Assembly: GCF_014170335.1 (NCBI RefSeq)
Contig: NZ_LZZS01000012.1
Coordinates: 32,041-96,040 of the forward strand
Direction of reading: 5' to 3'
DNA length: 64,000 bases
Source: Achromobacter sp. UMC46
GTDB lineage: Bacteria > Pseudomonadota > Gammaproteobacteria > Burkholderiales > Burkholderiaceae_B
Shown: positions 61,487-64,000 of the stretch, one piece after another
Numbering within the stretch: the stretch's first letter is position 1
Layout: the number at the start of each line of letters is the position of its first letter
The notes under the pieces: generated by a model
What the model saw: only the letters and a program-made list of their open reading frames with translations
Told to the model about the DNA's origin: nothing
Database searches by the model: none
Program-made: the position numbers and the translations under genes

Positions 61487-62662
61487 ATGACCGCCGCCTC
61501 CACCGTCAAGACCTGGTACTGGATCCATAAATGGACCAGTCTCGTCTGCACCATCTTCCTGCTCACCATCTGTCTTACCGGTTTGCCGCTGGTGTTCCAC
61601 CACGAAATCGAACACTGGCTGGATGATGCCAAACCGCTATCCGACGTCCCGGCCAACACGCCCCCCGCAAACCTGGACAAGCTCGTCGAAAGCGCCAAGT
61701 CCATGTATCCGGGCGAAGTGATCGACTACCTGTTCTTCGACCCGGACGAGCCCCAGGTCTGGGTGGGCATGGCCAAGAAACCGGGTGACGGCCAGGCATC
61801 CGGGCATGCCGTGCGCATGGACGGCCGTACCGGCGACGTGCTGCTCGACGGCCCGCCCTACACGCAGGACAAGTTCTCCTTCATGGGCATCATGCTGGCG
61901 CTGCACGTGGACCTGTTCGCGGGGTTGCCCGGCGAACTGTTCCTGGGCTTCATGGGGTTGCTGTTCTGCGTGGCCATCGTGTCAGGCGTCGTGCTTTACG
62001 GCCCCTTCATGAAAAAACTGGAGTTCGGCACGGTGCGCGCCGCGCGGTCCACCCGCCTGAAGTGGCTCGACCTGCACAACCTGCTGGGCATCGTCACGCT
62101 GGTCTGGGCGTTCGTGGTGGGCGTGACGGGCGTCATCAACGAATTGTCCACGCCGCTGTTCCGCCTCTGGCAATCGACCGAACTGGTCCGCATCCTGGAA
62201 CCCTACAAGGGCCAGACCGTGCCGACGGAACTGGCATCGGCCCAACTGGCCGCCGACACCGCGAAAAAGGCCCTGCCCGGCAACGAAGTGTCGTTCATCG
62301 CCTTCCCCGGCAACGCCTTCGGCAGCCCGCACCACTACATCGCCTGGATGCGCGGCGCGACGCCCCTGACCTCCAAGCTGAACACGCCGGTGATGGTGGA
62401 CGGCAAGACCGGCGCGCTGACGACCGTGGCCAAGATGCCCTGGTACCTGACGGCGCTTGAAGTGTCCCGCCCGCTGCACTTCGGCGATTACGCCGGCCTG
62501 CCCCTGAAGATCATCTGGGCCCTGCTGGACCTGATCACCATCGTGGTCCTCGTCAGCGGCCTTTACCTGTGGGTGGCGCGCCGCCGCGCCACCGAAGCAC
62601 GCATCAACGAACTCGTGAAAAAACACCAGGCCGCCGCCACCCCGCAAAGGACACCCGCATGA
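61487..62662 (+). CDS. PepSY-associated TM helix protein
   Basis: A 391-residue inner-membrane protein with four or more helices and PepSY domains: TVKTWYWIHKWTSLVCTIFL at the start, then VVSGVVLYGPF, WLDLHNLLGIVTLVWAF and RPLHFGDYAGLPLKIIWALL. Conserved His residues in the helices resemble haem-binding ferric reductase-like proteins next to siderophore receptors (family knowledge). The ATG at 61487 is preferred; an upstream in-frame start adds an unrelated leader. Its stop overlaps the next start. Confidence 0.84.
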   Translation: MTAASTVKTWYWIHKWTSLVCTIFLLTICLTGLPLVFHHEIEHWLDDAKPLSDVPANTPPANLDKLVESAKSMYPGEVIDYLFFDPDEPQVWVGMAKKPGDGQASGHAVRMDGRTGDVLLDGPPYTQDKFSFMGIMLALHVDLFAGLPGELFLGFMGLLFCVAIVSGVVLYGPFMKKLEFGTVRAARSTRLKWLDLHNLLGIVTLVWAFVVGVTGVINELSTPLFRLWQSTELVRILEPYKGQTVPTELASAQLAADTAKKALPGNEVSFIAFPGNAFGSPHHYIAWMRGATPLTSKLNTPVMVDGKTGALTTVAKMPWYLTALEVSRPLHFGDYAGLPLKIIWALLDLITIVVLVSGLYLWVARRRATEARINELVKKHQAAATPQRTPA

Positions 62663-62856
62663 CCGCCCGTAAAAGCAAAGGGGGCCGCGGCTTCATGTTT
62701 GTCTGGGGCGTGCCGATCGTGCTGGGCGCGCTGAGCGTGTTCGGCCTGCTGGCCGCGCTGCTCGGCACCGGCGGCTGGCACTGGGCGTCCTGGATCACGC
62801 TGACCGTTCTGCTCGTCGTCATCGTGCGCTACTGGTGCTTCCCGCTGAAGCAGTAG
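62659..62856 (+). CDS. Small membrane protein linked to PepSY gene
   Basis: A 65-residue protein with a basic N-terminus (TARKSKGGRG) and two predicted membrane helices. It starts in the stop of the PepSY gene (ATGA) and so is co-translated. Small partners of this size often accompany PepSY proteins in beta-proteobacteria; its function is not known. Confidence 0.75.
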   Translation: MTARKSKGGRGFMFVWGVPIVLGALSVFGLLAALLGTGGWHWASWITLTVLLVVIVRYWCFPLKQ

Positions 62857-62922
62857 CCGCGCGAACCCGAGGGGTTGCGGGACCCCATCGCCCCGCCCCC
62901 GCCGGCTTGCGCGCTTTCCGCC

Positions 62923-63750
62923 TTACTTGCCGAAGCGCTCCGGGTCCGGCCCCAGGCGCGCGCCTTCCTTGATGCCGTCGATCGCGGCCATCTCGTCTTG
63001 CGACAGTTCAAAGTCGAAAACGTCGATGTTCTCGCGGATGCGGGCGGGCGTGACCGATTTCGGGATCACGATCAGGCCGCTCTGCAAATGCCACCGCAGC
63101 GTCACCTGCGCCGCCGACTTGCCGTGCTTTTTCGCCAGCTCCAGGATGGCCTTTTCCTTGGTGATGGCTCCCTGAGCCAGCGGGCTCCAGGACTCCGTCG
63201 CAATCCCGTGCTTGGCATGAAAGGCCCGCAGCTCGCGCTGGGCGAAGCCGGGATGCAGCTCGATCTGATTCACGGCCGGCGCCACGTTGGACGACGCCAT
63301 CAACTGTTCAAGATTGGCCTGCGTGAAATTGGATACGCCGATCGAACGGGCGCGGCCATCTTCCTTCATCTCGACCATGGCGCGCCAGGCGTCCAGGAAC
63401 TTCGTGCTGCCCGCCACCGGCCAATGAATCAGGTACAGGTCCACATACGCCAGGCCCAGCTTCTCCAGGCTCTCGTCCATCGCCTTGTGGGCGTCGTCGT
63501 AGCCGTGCCGGTCGTTCCAGAGCTTGGTGGTCACGAACAGGTCCTTGCGCGCCACGCCGGCTGCCCGCAACCCCGTGCCCACCCCTGCCTCGTTGCCATA
63601 GATGGCCGCGGTGTCCACCGAGCGGTAACCGGCCGCCAGCGCCTCCTTGACGCTGGACGCGGCCTGGTCGTCCGGCACCTGCCAGACGCCCAGCCCCAGT
63701 TGCGGGATGTTGTTGCCGTCGTTCAATTTCACTGCGGGTACTTTCGCCAT
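62923..63750 (-). CDS. Aldo/keto reductase
   Basis: A 275-residue TIM-barrel NADPH-dependent reductase close to the 2,5-diketo-D-gluconate reductase (DkgA/B) group. The tetrad is visible: Asp in SVDTAAIYGNE, Tyr in the same block, Lys in VTTKLWND and His in LIHWPV; NADPH contacts are LIVIPKSVTPARIREN. The ATG at 63750 has GGAGGG upstream. Substrate unknown. Confidence 0.89.
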   Translation of the reverse strand: MAKVPAVKLNDGNNIPQLGLGVWQVPDDQAASSVKEALAAGYRSVDTAAIYGNEAGVGTGLRAAGVARKDLFVTTKLWNDRHGYDDAHKAMDESLEKLGLAYVDLYLIHWPVAGSTKFLDAWRAMVEMKEDGRARSIGVSNFTQANLEQLMASSNVAPAVNQIELHPGFAQRELRAFHAKHGIATESWSPLAQGAITKEKAILELAKKHGKSAAQVTLRWHLQSGLIVIPKSVTPARIRENIDVFDFELSQDEMAAIDGIKEGARLGPDPERFGK

Positions 63751-64000
63751 AAGACCCTCCGAAGCTTGCACCGCGACACCGGCGCGGCGAATACGCGCCA
63801 TGTCGCGCAATCCTGGGCACAGCCCGGCTTACCCCAGGATTGAAGAGAAAAAGGAGCGGGCTTGCCGAGCCGCGCCCGCATCGCAATACCGGATACACCT
63901 CCCCCGGCAATGGTCCGTCTGCACCAGGGGTTATCAGCCAAATAATAGCGCCCGTGCCCGATAATGGCCGTCACACGCCCTCCCTCCCCCTGGCCAGCCC
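63751..64000. other. Right-edge spacer with no gene recognised
   Basis: About 250 bases upstream of the aldo/keto reductase. Short open frames exist on both strands but none has a family match or good ribosome site, and I find no clear promoter. A gene beginning beyond the window cannot be excluded. Confidence 0.4.

Noticed and set aside
1..64000. CRISPR arrays, tRNA or rRNA genes, insertion sequences, integrases, prophage genes
   Set aside because: No regularly spaced repeats, no tRNA-like cloverleaf or TTCGA-type loops in the spacers examined, and no transposase or integrase among the translated frames.

Overview
The window is high-GC, densely packed chromosomal DNA, probably from a betaproteobacterium of the Alcaligenaceae such as Achromobacter or a close relative. 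That assignment is inferred from the gene set (quinol-type NO reductase and blue-type NirK remnants, pga/bps polysaccharide operon, many LysR regulators, aryl polyene cluster) and from remembered protein similarity; no search was run. I see no rRNA, tRNA, CRISPR array, insertion sequence or prophage.

Layout. 1-3.4 kb: the 5' two thirds of a homodimeric pyruvate dehydrogenase E1 gene (minus strand), then a wrecked denitrification locus. This is a norB (quinol NO reductase) that has lost two internal segments, is frameshifted, and is joined to the last 41 codons of a nirK. Its control region still looks intact, with a sigma-54 promoter and two perfect plus one imperfect NorR-type GGT-N7-ACC sites. 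3.4-24.4 kb: ordinary catabolic, transport and regulatory genes: MarR plus racemase, Crp/Fnr, an acyl-CoA ligase/dehydrogenase pair, an SsuABC-like importer, two MFS pumps with local regulators, a GST/flavin protein pair behind two overlapping LysR genes, proline dehydrogenase and DadA. 24.5-26.3 kb: the hmp-nsrR nitric oxide detoxification pair with a long operator palindrome, so NO defence survives although NO respiration at 2-3 kb is broken.

26.3-42.4 kb: a complete-looking aryl polyene (ape-type) pigment cluster. A phosphopantetheinyl transferase lies divergent to about 17 tightly overlapping plus-strand genes: chain-length factor, acyltransferases, two ACPs, a ligase fused to a dehydratase, glycosyltransferase, thioesterase, LolA-like carrier, RND/MMPL exporter, a halogenase-fold flavoprotein, lipoprotein, ketosynthases, dehydratase, ketoreductase and a small periplasmic protein. 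No gene for making the aromatic starter is present.

42.5-64 kb: YqeY protein, DNA polymerase IV, a thioesterase, a lipoprotein, an S9 peptidase lipoprotein with a TTG start behind three 13-bp tandem repeats, then a diguanylate cyclase divergent from a pgaABCD (bpsABCD) biofilm polysaccharide operon across a 555-base gap. After these come an Fsr-like MFS pump with a divergent AraC regulator, penicillin-binding protein 1A, a metallophosphoesterase, a PepSY membrane protein with a small partner, and an aldo/keto reductase. The strongest observations are the norB-nirK deletion scar beneath an intact promoter, the architecture of the pigment cluster, and several uncatalogued operator-like repeats.
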